Positions 26,389 to 36,173 of a stretch of 64,000 nucleotides of DNA are shown piece by piece. The notes below the pieces were generated by a model, which saw only the letters and a list, made by a program, of their open reading frames with translations, ran no database searches and was not told the DNA's origin. Position 1 is the first letter of the stretch, and each line of letters starts with the position of its first letter. Source of the DNA: JAEUIE01 sp047602475 (GTDB lineage: Bacteria > Planctomycetota > Planctomycetia > Gemmatales > HRBIN36); contig JASGHE010000003.1 in NCBI GenBank assembly GCA_047602475.1, forward strand, positions 1,116,001 to 1,180,000. Direction: 5' to 3'. Made by a program: the position numbers and the translations under genes.

Positions 26389-26484
26389 CTCCTCCCCTTA
26401 CCAAGGGGAGGTTGGGTGGGGTTGCGATAGCGATAACTTTCTCGCTATGCCCACCCCCTCTAACTCCCCCTTGGAAAGGGGGAG
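26389..26484. repeat. REP-like palindrome, CTCCTCCCC/CCCCCTTGG family, copy 2
   Basis: The same outer hairpins as 7710-7794, but here the centre also pairs (GGGTGGGGTTGCGATAGCG with CGCTATGCCCACCCCC). It lies between two co-directional two-component genes. Confidence 0.75.
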
Positions 26485-26496
26485 AACCAGACTTGA

Positions 26497-27081
26497 TTAG
26501 GCCGAGGCAGACAACGCCTCGATCTCGAGTTGAGCACACATGCGGTCGATAAGTTCTTCCACTTCGAAAGGCTTGTGGAGGAAGTCGTTCGCGCCGCTTG
26601 CCTTCAGGTCGGCAATCTTGTCGTCTTCGATCATGCCGCTGATGCAGATGATGCGGACATCATCGAGCGTCTCATCGGAACGAACGCGCTGACAGACTTC
26701 CTTGCCGTTGATATCAGGCAGCATCACGTCGAGGATGATGAGGTCCGGACGATATTCCTTGACCATCATGCCGGCATCGAAGCCATTGTTGGCGGTGCGG
26801 ACTTCGAAGCGGCCATCCTCTTCGAGCACCTTCTGGATCATCTCGACCAAATCGGGATCGTCGTCGACGAGAAGCACCTTGCGCTTCCCTGACTCCAGAG
26901 CATCGGTCGGGATGCCGTTGTCTCGCATGAATCGATAGAGCGATTCACGGGGAATGCGGCGGAAGCGGGAACCGGGTACCCGGAAACCCTTGAGTTGGCC
27001 ATTGTCGAAGCAGCGGATGATGGTCTGCTGAGAGACCTTGCAGATCTTCGCGGCTTCGCCTGTCGTGAACACGGTCTTCAT
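26497..27081 (-). CDS. Response regulator with N-terminal excisionase-like HTH
   Basis: The product has 194 residues from ATG 27081. Residues ~1-55 are a MerR/excisionase-type helix-turn-helix (FTTGEAAKICKVSQQTIIRC, LKGFRVPGSRFRRIPRESL). Residues ~66-185 are a receiver domain: acidic pocket DDD at 73-75, phospho-acceptor Asp118 in LIILDVMLP, a Ser at 148 and Lys170. The DNA-binding part is ahead of the receiver, the reverse of OmpR or NarL types. The frame remains open 117 codons upstream, but that segment shows no domain and the start at 27081 gives the normal domain edge. It likely receives phosphate from the kinase at 24773-26341. Confidence 0.9.
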   Translation of the reverse strand: MKTVFTTGEAAKICKVSQQTIIRCFDNGQLKGFRVPGSRFRRIPRESLYRFMRDNGIPTDALESGKRKVLLVDDDPDLVEMIQKVLEEDGRFEVRTANNGFDAGMMVKEYRPDLIILDVMLPDINGKEVCQRVRSDETLDDVRIICISGMIEDDKIADLKASGANDFLHKPFEVEELIDRMCAQLEIEALSASA

Positions 27082-27600
27082 AACACACCACCCTTTTCCA
27101 GCACAGAGTCTGGTAGACTCGCTCCAACACCTGATCCCGTCACCAGTTACGGCAAAGGAACCAGCCTCGTCCTTGAACACGGCAACCGTTTGACCGGTTA
27201 CCAGGGTTGTCGCATCAGCACCACCCATGATGCCGATTGGCAGCCCATGCTGCCTGACCCCGAGAGGTCGGTGTCGTGGCGTGAAGTCGATCCCGGTAAG
27301 GAAGTATAGCACAGATTTTCTCAATCTGCTGACTTTGCCTTCTTTACCACCGGGAGCGATTGTAACGAGGTTGCCGAATGTGTCAACCTGAGTTGGAACC
27401 CCGCCAAACCCCCAGACCATAGCCTGGGCCAAAGTTCGTTGAATTGCCTAAGTTCAGGATCAGTCTGGATTAAAGGTAGTCATGCCATCCCGTTCATTCT
27501 TGATAAAGCAGGCAATACAGAGGGGATATTCCTTGCATTCCGATTCTAATGGTTTAACATGATTCCCATCATCCTTTGACTTACAGCGAGACTGACTTCA
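27082..27600. other. Intergenic region with candidate extended -10 promoter
   Basis: 519 bases separate divergent genes. On the minus strand TGCTATACT at 27311-27303 is a good extended -10 for the response regulator and would give a ~220-base leader. No -35 is evident. An open minus-strand frame continues through part of it but has no recognisable domain. Confidence 0.3.
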
Positions 27601-29570
27601 ATGATGCGTATTAGCTGGAAAAGAGCAACCAGGCTCGGTTTGTTCTCCTTCGCACTCCTCACACCTCCCTTTGCCTCCAGTGGGTTTGCTCAACAAGGGC
27701 CGGACGCTTCGGTACTTGAAACAAGAGTGCTTCCTGAAACGGTTCGAACGGCGACTCAATGAAGTAGTTGTCCAAATGCAGCCCGGAACCAATCAGGCTG
27801 CTTTCGCTCAACAGCAGGGGCTATCTCTGGTCTATTCGCTGCCGGGCAGCCCCGACTGGGCAGTGTTCACACCTACAAGAAGTGGTACGCCGGTCACATC
27901 CTTGCTGGGGAACATTGCCGCCAGCCAGCAGGTGAAATTCTCGGAACAGAACTACATCACCCAATACACCAAGTTCTCGTTCACACCCAATGATCCCCTC
28001 TACGCCACTTCGGGCGGCTTCAACGGTCAATGGCATCTCAATAACTCACTCGGCCGGCCCAGCGCTAATCTGACTGCAGCCGGCGCCTGGAAGAGCAACA
28101 CTCCCGGTTCAGGCGTCATCATCGGCGATGTCGATGATGGCATCGAACCCACTCACCCCGATATCGCGGCCAATTTCAACGCTACCCACACCTTCGACTT
28201 TATCGCCAACAGTGCTACGCAGACCTTTGGCTCCACCGATGCTCATGGCATGTCGACTTCCGGCGTCGCGGCAGCCCGAGGCGGGAACGGTATTGGCGTT
28301 ACGGGATCAGCTCCTTTCGCTCAAATTGCTTCGATGAAGGTGTTCACCGGATCAACCACAGGCACCAATGCACAGTTTGCCGCCGCTGTGATGTATCACA
28401 GTAGTGGAGCCGATACTTCGGTGACCATCAAAAACCAGAGCTATGGCATCAGCTCGCCGTTTGTCAGCGACACGACCCATAACAACGGCATTACTACCTC
28501 GGCCAACGCGGGAACGATCCACGTGCTGTCAGCCGGCAATGAACGTGGCGCCTCAGGCCAGGATTCCAACAAGAAAATGGCCCAGGCTAATCCCAACATC
28601 ATTGCTGTTTCAGCCCTCGGCTTCAATGGCGTGTTTGCCGACTACAGTTGTTTCGGGGCCAATATCACCGTCACTGCACCCTCCAACCGAACCGACGTCA
28701 CCGCAGCGGGCAACTCCATCAGCACTACCGACCGCGTCGGAGCTAATGGCTACAACACCACGGGCAGCGGCAACTATTCCGATTTGAGTTACACCAACGA
28801 TTTCGGCGGCACTTCCTCCGCTGCACCCCTCGTTACCGGCATCATGGCTCTCGGCAAGCAGGCTAATCCCGCACTCGACGTTCGGCTCGCCAAACACATT
28901 CTTGCTCGAACCAGCACTCAGGTCAATGCCGGCGATGTCAGTGCCAGCAGTGACGGCGGCTGGCGCAGCCGATGCCGCCGGCATCAAGTTCAACCAGAAC
29001 TACGGCTTCGGTCTCATCAATGGCGATGCCTTTGTCAATATGGTCAGCCAATTCACTGTCACCCCCCGTGTTATTGTCAACAGCGGTACCCAGGCTGTCG
29101 GCGTGCTGGTACCGGATAACAATGCCACAGGAATAACTCGCACTTTCACTAACCCTACCGCCGGGCTGATCGAAGAAGTGGTGGTCACTCTGAACATCAC
29201 CCAAACCTTCCGTGGCGATATGACAGCATTTTTGACCAGCCCCTCAGGCTACACCAGCAGGCTCTTTATCAGCTCGGGCAGCGATAACAGCACTGCCGGC
29301 ATTGCCTGGGACTTTGTGGATAACGCTTTCTGGGGCGAACAGGCGCAGGGCACATGGTCCATCAATGTTCGTGATGTAGCTGCCGGCGATACCGGCACCT
29401 GGACCTCGTTCGCCATCAGCTTCCGCATGGGCACCATTGTCGCCATCGCTGTTCCCGAACCAGCCACCATCGGCTTCATCGGTCTGGCCTCGGTCGGAAC
29501 CTTGGGCGTCTTCTGGTATCGCCGCCGTCGTCAACAACGCTTGTTGAACACCGACCTCAGCGACATCTAA
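27601..29570 (+). CDS. Secreted subtilisin-like protease with P domain and PEP-CTERM (two frameshifts)
   Basis: Three frames make one gene of ~655 codons. Frame A starts at 27601 with a signal peptide (TRLGLFSFALLTPPFASSGFA). After ~27765 frame B carries the S8 domain: Asp in GDVDDGIEPTHPD, His in DAHGMSTSGVAAARGG, the Asn site VLSAGNERG, and Ser in GGTSSAAPLVTGIMALG. After ~28965 frame C gives GIKFNQNYGFGLINGDAFV, a proprotein-convertase P domain (VVTLNITQTFRGDMTAFLTSP, GTWSINVRDVAAGDTGTW) and a C-terminal VPEPAT motif with a helix and YRRRR, the PEP-CTERM exosortase signal. The protein would be exported and anchored. Each break is repaired by one base. Confidence 0.85.
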
Positions 29571-29580
29571 ACTGATACTT

Positions 29581-29612
29581 AAGAGCCGGGTCGCGTCAGC
29601 GCCCGGAGTGCG
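29581..29612. repeat. REP-like repeat GAGCCGGGTCGCGTCAGCGC, copy 1
   Basis: CCGGGTCGCGTCAGCGCCCGG is a hairpin followed by AGTGCG. Other copies are at 31288-31318 and twice in tandem at 37929-37978. Confidence 0.75.
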
Positions 29613-29620
29613 CTCGCAAC

Positions 29621-31240
29621 TCACTTCTCACCCTTCTTCATCAACTTCAACAACTCCCCCGTATTTTCTGTAAGCGCTTGCCGCTGATCGTCAGTCAAAG
29701 CCGCCGCCGGTCCCCGCCGCAGTGCCGGCAACAACACCCGTGTCCCCAGGTTGCTGTTCTTCACGTCCCAGCCTTTACCCCCATAATTCCAGTAATGGTT
29801 GTGATTGAGTTTCTCGCCACCTTCATCCTTTCCTTGTCCGCCCACCGAATAGATCACGATCCCCTTCTCATTCAACTTCAACATCAGCGGCTTGCCCGTA
29901 AACGGATCAAGGATCGGCTGATCGATATACTTCGGCACCAGCTCAGCCCAGTCCTTCGGAAAGCGTCCCTGATCCACGCGAAACCGTTCAGCGACGACCG
30001 CCGCCAGTGCCGTCCTCATCTGGGCCTCGGTTTCAAATAATGACAGAACTTGAGAATGAGCGTACCTGGCACGAAGCAGAAACAACCCTTCCGGAATGCC
30101 GTCCGAGTAGTTAGGCAAAGTCTTGCGTGCATACAGTTGATCTCGATTTATCAGGATCGACTGCGCTTCAGCCCAACTCTTCCAACTGGCCCATTGTCTG
30201 GCAGGCTCCACCGCAGCAAGTCCTTCTACTTGATCCGCCATTTGATGCAGCTTCAGGACTATATTATTGGAACGCTGAAAGACATTCCCCAGCCGGTACT
30301 TCACATAATAAGGTCGTAGCCAGTTCAGTAAAGAAGACTTCCACGCTGAATCTCGACTGTAGAAACCATACAGTTCTCCCATGTCGTCTATTTGTCTGGA
30401 AGTCAGTTCCCCATGGGCCAGCTCACGAATGTGCTTCTCCAGCAACCGCAGGTCAGTGCCAAATCCCGGCAAGCCATACTTTTCCAGCCAGTGAGACTGC
30501 CCCTCCAGAGCCTTCTGCATCTGTAAGAGAGTTGCACCCTGTGGCTGAGTCAAGTTCAGCCATCGTTCGATCAGAAACGGAGAGGCATTCAATGTGAATG
30601 CCGTAGGCGGCTTGCGCCAGGAAAACCAGCGAAACGCCTGCTCAGCGTCGTTCATCATGATGTAGTACATCACTTCCATCTCAACGCCTTCGTTGAGGAG
30701 GTAGGCATTGCTAGACTGGTTCGACGCCTGAATCAGCATCTGTTCGTACGAAGCGTTTCTGTCCAAAAATCGATGCTGCCCAGGCAACTTCCCTTGCGTC
30801 GACAGCTTCTTCAGTGTCGGCTGCCAATACTCGTGGGCTGCCTTCAAGAACTCCACCTGTTCCGGCGGGAAATGTGCCGCAGGCAGGGCCGGGTCCTGAT
30901 ACATTCCTGTGGACAACCCCTGGCGATAGGCCATCCAGACCGGCCACTTTGCTGTATTCGCTGTAATAGCCTGCTCCAACTCCCCCCACTTCTGATGATC
31001 ATCCATCTGGGCCGAAGTCAACGCCTTACCATACACCCGATCCTGCCAGCCAGGCTCTCGCTTTTCGAGCTCAGCAAAGTACGCCTCCAGCGCCCGAGCA
31101 TCAGCCCAATCCCGAACCGCTCCCCAGATCATCCAGGACGCCACCGACCCAAAGATCACCACCGCCGTCACCAAAAGCAACCGGCGATACCCGCCCCGCT
31201 TCTTCGCTTCAACAGGCAAAGTCTTCAACGTAGTACTCAT
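29621..31240 (-). CDS. Conserved planctomycete membrane protein, unknown
   Basis: The product has 539 residues from ATG 31240 (a TTG six codons earlier is less likely). A transmembrane helix lies at ~20-41 (LLLVTAVVIFGSVASWMIWG), then a large helical domain with many Trp and Tyr. The last ~130 residues, with AAVVAERFRVDQGRFPKDWAEL, ILDPFTGKPLML and IVIYSVGGQGKDEGG, resemble the C-terminal pseudopilin-like module often found in planctomycete proteins of unknown role. The bulk of the protein is probably periplasmic. No enzyme motif is seen. Confidence 0.7.
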   Translation of the reverse strand: MSTTLKTLPVEAKKRGGYRRLLLVTAVVIFGSVASWMIWGAVRDWADARALEAYFAELEKREPGWQDRVYGKALTSAQMDDHQKWGELEQAITANTAKWPVWMAYRQGLSTGMYQDPALPAAHFPPEQVEFLKAAHEYWQPTLKKLSTQGKLPGQHRFLDRNASYEQMLIQASNQSSNAYLLNEGVEMEVMYYIMMNDAEQAFRWFSWRKPPTAFTLNASPFLIERWLNLTQPQGATLLQMQKALEGQSHWLEKYGLPGFGTDLRLLEKHIRELAHGELTSRQIDDMGELYGFYSRDSAWKSSLLNWLRPYYVKYRLGNVFQRSNNIVLKLHQMADQVEGLAAVEPARQWASWKSWAEAQSILINRDQLYARKTLPNYSDGIPEGLFLLRARYAHSQVLSLFETEAQMRTALAAVVAERFRVDQGRFPKDWAELVPKYIDQPILDPFTGKPLMLKLNEKGIVIYSVGGQGKDEGGEKLNHNHYWNYGGKGWDVKNSNLGTRVLLPALRRGPAAALTDDQRQALTENTGELLKLMKKGEK

Positions 31241-31287
31241 CCACGAATCATAACACAATGAATATCCACGTCGACAACAAAGACCAA

Positions 31288-31318
31288 GAGCCGGGCCGCG
31301 TCAGCGCCCGGAGTGCGG
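31288..31318. repeat. REP-like repeat GAGCCGGGCCGCGTCAGCGC, copy 2
   Basis: Same hairpin as at 29581, and it brackets the 29621-31240 gene from the other side in the same orientation. Confidence 0.75.
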
Positions 31319-31360
31319 TGGAGAAATACGTTTCATGATCTCTATGACTTCACCACGACT

Positions 31361-31684
31361 CTATAGTTGCAACCCCTGTTCCCGGCCCCACTGAATCCAG
31401 TCATCGGCCATCTTCTTGACCTGCCCGACATGTTCTGGCCGAACCGCATTATGCCCGGTGATGCTCTCCAGAGCCCAGAACCAATGATCCGGCTCACGCT
31501 GAAGTTCAGCCAGTAACAATCCAACAGCTGGCGTACCCATGCCGATGATGCGTTGATACGGTTTCAGCAAAGCCATCTGGGCGCTGTTCGACAAATACCG
31601 TGACTGTTGCTTCCATTCACCGACGAGTTGCGTGAATCGCTGATGTAGATTCTCATTTGGTGCGGCGGTGAGTGCTGATGACAT
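31361..31684 (-). CDS. Small conserved protein, unknown
   Basis: The product has 107 residues from ATG 31684, chosen because an upstream in-frame extension overlaps the divergent promoter area and is low in complexity. Core sequence: SRYLSNSAQMALLKPYQRIIGMG, LLLAELQREPDHWFWALESITGHNAV, ADDWIQWGREQG. I have a general memory of this motif set in planctomycete and cyanobacterial small proteins but no function. It is helical, soluble and Trp-rich. Confidence 0.65.
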   Translation of the reverse strand: MSSALTAAPNENLHQRFTQLVGEWKQQSRYLSNSAQMALLKPYQRIIGMGTPAVGLLLAELQREPDHWFWALESITGHNAVRPEHVGQVKKMADDWIQWGREQGLQL

Positions 31685-31809
31685 CGCTCGATCCTCTATC
31701 CCATGCCCTGAGAATACCTCTTCTTTTTCCTTCTGGCTAGACCTTCTCCTTGCTCCCCCCGCCAGGTTCGTTATGCTGAACAAGCCTCCCTCCAAACAGG
31801 AAACGATGC

Positions 31810-33297
31810 ATGCCCCGTTTTCATCACAAGGGTTGGGTCAAACTCGTCAAGCTCCTGTTGGCTGCCTTCGCCGGTGGGTTGGTTTTCTACACCGTCGACT
31901 ATTTCCTTTCACCCCGTCCCACCATCACTCATTTGGACGGCATCCGACTGGTCCAACACAGTTACGTTCGTGAATATGATCTGGACGCCACCGGTCGCTA
32001 CTTCTGCGTGCAGGCCGATGGCACTGCCGAGACGCCGGTGGAGCGTTTTCTATCCTACGATCTGACCAGAGGAGGTAAGCCACTCTATGAATTCCATAGG
32101 AACTTTGCCGGTCGCATTGCTTCAACTTCCATTGACCAGGGCCTTCGTATGGTGAAGAGCACCGAAGGGCGGTTGCAAATCTTCGATACCGACCTCACTA
32201 CCGGAAAGCAGACCAGACTGCCTTTTGATATGCCCTGTCCCGATCAGTATGAACGCATGCAGTTCGCCGCCAATGGCACTCAACTGGTGATCTTTCAGCG
32301 CTGGTATCTCTGGCCCTGGCGAACGCTGGCAGCTATGGGACAGCCTGCATGGGACACGCTGTTTCTCCGAACCGCAGGCTCTTCGAACTGTTACGACACG
32401 ATAGCTGATGGGCTGATCGTTTCCATATACGAGGTAGCCAACAGCAAGTTGCTTCAAAGGGTAGTGTTAGCCCCGCCGGTGTCGTCTTACTATCACACGT
32501 CCGCCAACGGTCGCTGGCTGATTGTCCCCGAAGCCTCCGTACATCCGCGACATTTCTGCTGGCCTGAGCCTGTCGATGCTCCGCCATCGAGTCCATCCGT
32601 CGAAATCCTGGTACCGGCTTCACCACGTGGCATTCGCGCGGTCGATCTGCAAACAGGCCAAACCCAGGTTCTCTGGACTGAGGAACTGGCCCAGAAAAAC
32701 AGAAAAGAGGCAGTGGCTTACTATGCGAGCATCGCCGGCAATCTCGTGCGATTACATTTCACGGTTATTAGCGCATCGAAATCGCGGAAAGACGGATACT
32801 CGATGGAGCCGTCGAATAAGGCATACGCCTACCCCGTCTTTGATTTGACCACAGGAAAGCCTTCGCCGCTCAGGTTTCCTGATGGCTACTATCTTGAGCC
32901 TTCGGGATGGAATTTCAGTTATTCCATACCAGTCCGACGCTGGTTTCCGTTCCTTCAAAGGGCAGCTTCCTATCTGGGCGTCAATCTCGACGAATCCTAT
33001 CCTTTGCCCTCCCGTCTCCTTTTTCAATTCAGCAAGACCGCTTCACTGGAGGAAACACCTGACTACGAGTTTCCAGTCAACTACGACAAAACCGACTGGA
33101 TTCGGATAACAACGTCTCACGATGGCCACGTCGCACTGGCATTCCGTTGCGATTCCGCAGGCACCGACATCTACCGCTGGCAAGCTCCCTTCGCCGCCTA
33201 CTCCCTCTGGTGGAGCATCGCCGCCGGGATACTGACCACTTTGCTGTTTATTTTGACCTGCCGGCATTTCTCCCCTCTCTCTCGGAGAGCCTGTTGA
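31810..33297 (+). CDS. Membrane-anchored beta-propeller-like protein
   Basis: The product has 495 residues. An N-terminal transmembrane helix lies at ~8-30 (LVKLLLAAFAGGLVFYTVDYF). The middle part has repeated beta strands with WD/YVTN-like turns (YDLDATGRYFCVQADGTAE, AVDLQTGQTQVLWTEEL, VFDLTTGKPSPLRFPDGYY). A C-terminal helix ends the protein (LWWSIAAGILTTLLFILTC). It has the same plan as 12135-13346 and 16672-18473 with little direct identity, so the three may be distant paralogs. The function is unknown. Confidence 0.72.
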   Translation: MPRFHHKGWVKLVKLLLAAFAGGLVFYTVDYFLSPRPTITHLDGIRLVQHSYVREYDLDATGRYFCVQADGTAETPVERFLSYDLTRGGKPLYEFHRNFAGRIASTSIDQGLRMVKSTEGRLQIFDTDLTTGKQTRLPFDMPCPDQYERMQFAANGTQLVIFQRWYLWPWRTLAAMGQPAWDTLFLRTAGSSNCYDTIADGLIVSIYEVANSKLLQRVVLAPPVSSYYHTSANGRWLIVPEASVHPRHFCWPEPVDAPPSSPSVEILVPASPRGIRAVDLQTGQTQVLWTEELAQKNRKEAVAYYASIAGNLVRLHFTVISASKSRKDGYSMEPSNKAYAYPVFDLTTGKPSPLRFPDGYYLEPSGWNFSYSIPVRRWFPFLQRAASYLGVNLDESYPLPSRLLFQFSKTASLEETPDYEFPVNYDKTDWIRITTSHDGHVALAFRCDSAGTDIYRWQAPFAAYSLWWSIAAGILTTLLFILTCRHFSPLSRRAC

Positions 33298-33310
33298 AAT
33301 ACTGGGTAGC

Positions 33311-33410
33311 TGTGGCAGGGGTCACGATGTACTCATCGTGCCCCCTGCGAAACTGCCAGGACTTTGCAGCCACAGCAGGGGGCAACGGAGTACCGTTGAC
33401 CCCTGCCACG
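33311..33410. repeat. TGTGGCA-type composite palindrome, copy 4
   Basis: TGTGGCAGGGG and CCCCTGCCACG are the outer arms. Inner hairpins are GTCACGATGTACTCATCGTG and CAACGGAGTACCGTTG. Confidence 0.8.
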
Positions 33411-33524
33411 GTTATCCACTGGGCTCCTCAAGAGAAAGGCTAGCACAACGCCTCGCCACCTTTTCCTTGCTCCCACCCCGCCGTTCGTTATGCTGTCTCA
33501 TATCCAAACCCAAGGACGCTCCTG

Positions 33525-34837
33525 ATGCATCGTCGCAACTTCCTCATCGTTTGTTCGTTCGCCATCACGCTGTTACTTGCCCCAATGAGTTGGGCGAACG
33601 ATGCCTCCCTTACCGCCGGCGTCGCCCGAGTCGATCTCACGCCCCCCATCTCCATGAAAGCCAGCCTCGGTGGCTACGGGGCACGCATGAGCAAACCCGC
33701 TGAAGGCGTTCACGACCGTGTTTGGCTCAAGTGTGTCGTCCTCAACGATGGCAACAAGCGTCTCGCCATCATCACCGCTGATTCGCTCTGCTTCCCGTAC
33801 CCCATCCGCCAGGCGGTGATGGCCAAGCTCAAAGAGAACAGCGTCAACGTCGATGAAGTGCTGATTCTCCCCAGCCACACCCACACCAGCTTCGATCTCT
33901 TCGCCCTGCACCCCAAGAACATCTACCGCATCCCGCAGATCGGCATCTATCAGCAGGCTGCGTTCGACCACGTCGTCGCCAAGCTGGTCGAAGTCATCAC
34001 CAAGGCCAACCAGAACTTCCAACCGGTGAAGGTCGGCACCGGTCGCATCCAGCTTGAAGGGTGGAACCGCAACCGCCGAGGCAATCGTATTGCCGATCCC
34101 GACTTCACCCTCACCCGTATTGATACCACCGATGGCAAACCGCTTGCCGCCATCGTCTGGTGGACGGCTCACCCCACGTTCCTCAGCCCCAAGGACATGG
34201 TCTTCTCCGGCGATTGGCCCGTGGCGCTGCAGCGCAGCCTCGAAAGCCTGATAGGGCAGGGCGTCACCGTCCTCTATGCCAACGGCGCCCAGGGCGATCA
34301 GTCCCCCACGCCTCGGCCACAGTCGGGCGAATCGCAATGGGAACGGGTCGATGACTATGGCCGCGATGTCGCCATCAAGGGGTTTGACCTCTGGAAGAAG
34401 ATCACCCCGACCGAAGTGACGAACTTCGCCTGGAAGCGAACCACGTTCGATCTCCCCAAGCGATCCAAGCACAAGGACTTCATGAAGGTCGGCGGAGCCG
34501 AGTATGGCATCCTCGACAAGACGCTCGACGTGTTGCTCATGTCTCTCTTCCCCACCAGCACGCAAACCCTCTCCGTCCGCCTCGGCGACCTGCAAATCGT
34601 CGGCGTCCCCGGCGAGATGATCGCCGAGCTAGGCATGGAAGTGAAGAAGAAGGTAGCAGAAGCAACCGTGCAAAATACGTCGTCATCGGCGGCCTTGCCG
34701 ATGAATGGGTCAGCTACATCCTCAGCGACAAGGAATACCAGAAAGGCGGCTACGAAGCCACCATCAGCTTCTACGGCGAAACCTTAGGATCAACGATCGT
34801 CGATGCGGTGATCAAGAATGCGGCGGCGGTGAAGTAG
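33525..34837 (+). CDS. Secreted neutral ceramidase-like protein (frameshift near end)
   Basis: The gene has about 437 codons. A signal peptide covers residues 1-24 (FLIVCSFAITLLLAPMSWA). The body matches the N-terminal domain of neutral/alkaline non-lysosomal ceramidase: AGVARVDLTPP, SLGGYGARM, the metal-site motif LPSHTHTSFD, WTAHPTFLSP, NGAQGDQSP. In this family zinc is bound by His residues and amide bonds of ceramide-like lipids are cleaved; planctomycete members may act on other substrates. The first frame runs past ~34670 into nonsense. One missing base in the CAAAA run restores YVVIGGLADEWVSYILS to the stop at 34837, the normal family end. Confidence 0.85.
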
Positions 34838-34964
34838 TCAAAGAGCCTGAGCGCAGCGAGGGATGGGACGTGCAATCGCCATGACGCCTGTTGCATTTGA
34901 TCCCGGAGGGATCGCAGACATTAGAAGATAGTTGAGGGTAGCCAATCACCGGTTAGGCTCGGAG

Positions 34965-35576
34965 ATGATGATGGTCAATTGGGAGCAGTTACAAACAGAA
35001 CTCGGCGTCGCCCTGAATGAGGCTGATCTGCTTGGCTTCGAAGTCGATCCGAATCGCCGGATAGCTGCCGCAACTTTTCGCCTCTTGACGCTCCCTGATG
35101 AGGGACCACCGCCGGATGATACTCGTGTGCAGATACTGTTCTGGCCTGTCGGTCGGGTGGCGGCATCCTTGCGGAACGGGTACTGGAATAATGAGACGGC
35201 GGAAGTTGTGCGGTTCGCCGTGGACGAATTGCTTGGTGTGGTCCAGAGCTTCGGCGGCCAACCAATCTATGGGTGGGAGTTCATCGATATTCACGAGAGA
35301 GAATTGCCCAAGTGGGAGAAGCGGCTCAGCTTGGATTGGCAATCAGGTACGGATGGGCTTTCACATTCCATCACAGTTTTTCAGTCCTCAGGTGCGGGGC
35401 CCGAGCGGCACCTTGACTTGTGCATTTGGTTTGACGAACTTGAAGTTCGCCGCCCGGACGGAACCGTGGTCCCATTGGAAGAATTCGTTGCGGGTGGCCG
35501 TCGTTGGTGGGATGCGATGTATGCTGGGGACAAACGAACTGAAGGGCATGGCATCTTTCCTGGGGGTGAAGCTTAA
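34965..35576 (+). CDS. Hypothetical protein
   Basis: The product has 203 residues from the triple ATG at 34965. It is acidic, Trp-rich and probably alpha/beta (ILFWPVGRVAASLRNGYWN, VDELLGVVQSFGGQPIYGWEFID, WFDELEVRRPDGTVVPLEEFV). It has no signal peptide or membrane segment. I recognise no family. A REP-like GATCCCGGAGGGATC hairpin lies just upstream (34902-34916). Confidence 0.6.
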   Translation: MMMVNWEQLQTELGVALNEADLLGFEVDPNRRIAAATFRLLTLPDEGPPPDDTRVQILFWPVGRVAASLRNGYWNNETAEVVRFAVDELLGVVQSFGGQPIYGWEFIDIHERELPKWEKRLSLDWQSGTDGLSHSITVFQSSGAGPERHLDLCIWFDELEVRRPDGTVVPLEEFVAGGRRWWDAMYAGDKRTEGHGIFPGGEA

Positions 35577-35602
35577 CAACTTTCTAAAGCCAAAAAGCCT
35601 GA

Positions 35603-35699
35603 TTTGATCCTGTAAGGATCACCTGCAACAGCCCAGGACTTCAGTCCTGGGTTACGGTATGGTAGGGTACCCTGGTCCCGAAGGGACTACCTAAACCCT
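35603..35699. repeat. Left REP cluster of RAYT element
   Basis: Three hairpins follow one another: TGATCCTGTAAGGATCA, CCCAGGACTTCAGTCCTGGG and TGGTCCCGAAGGGACTA, ending CCTAAACCC. The right cluster at 36174-36271 carries the same three in inverse order and orientation. Confidence 0.85.
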
Positions 35700-35715
35700 T
35701 GCAGTGAGCAACACC

Positions 35716-36168
35716 ATGCCCCAATCCCTCTCCTCCGTCTTGATCCATCTCGTATTCAGCACCAAGAATCGTCAACCTCTGATCACTCCAGCGATTGAAC
35801 AAGAACTCTTCAAATACCTGGCGGTTGAACTTCACAACATGGGTTGCCCGTCTTTGACTATCAATGGAACCAGCGACCATATTCACATTCTCTTTACCCT
35901 CTCCCGAACCCAGTCCATCGCCAACGTCGTCAAGAGCATCAAGGGAAGCAGTTCCCGTTCGATCAAGCCTCGCTCTGCGGAACTTCGGGCCTTTGAATGG
36001 CAGGCTGGCTATGGCGCTTTCTCGATTGGTCGTTCGCAGGTTGTTCAGGTGAAGAGATACATTGCCCGGCAGAAAGTGCATCACCGCAAGATCAGTTTTC
36101 AGGATGAGGTCCGGGCGTTGTTGCAGAAATACGAAGTAAAGTACGACGAGAAGTACGTTTGGGATTGA
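35716..36168 (+). CDS. REP-associated Y1 transposase (IS200-like, RAYT)
   Basis: The product has 150 residues from ATG 35716 (MPQSLSSVLIHLVFSTKNR is the normal family start; a GTG four codons earlier is possible). The HUH motif is SDHIHILF with His55 and His57, and the catalytic Tyr is probably Tyr115 in VKRYIARQKVHHRK. WQAGYGAFSIG precedes it, as in Y1_Tnp proteins. Such enzymes nick single-stranded hairpins and join to DNA through the Tyr. All key residues are present, so it may be active. The likely substrates are the REP hairpins directly beside the gene. Confidence 0.9.
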   Translation: MPQSLSSVLIHLVFSTKNRQPLITPAIEQELFKYLAVELHNMGCPSLTINGTSDHIHILFTLSRTQSIANVVKSIKGSSSRSIKPRSAELRAFEWQAGYGAFSIGRSQVVQVKRYIARQKVHHRKISFQDEVRALLQKYEVKYDEKYVWD

Positions 36169-36173
36169 TGCAG

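Noticed and set aside
26995..27432. Extended N-terminus of the response regulator, or a separate gene
   Set aside because: The open frame upstream of 27081 has no recognisable domain, and the HTH domain begins normally at 27081.
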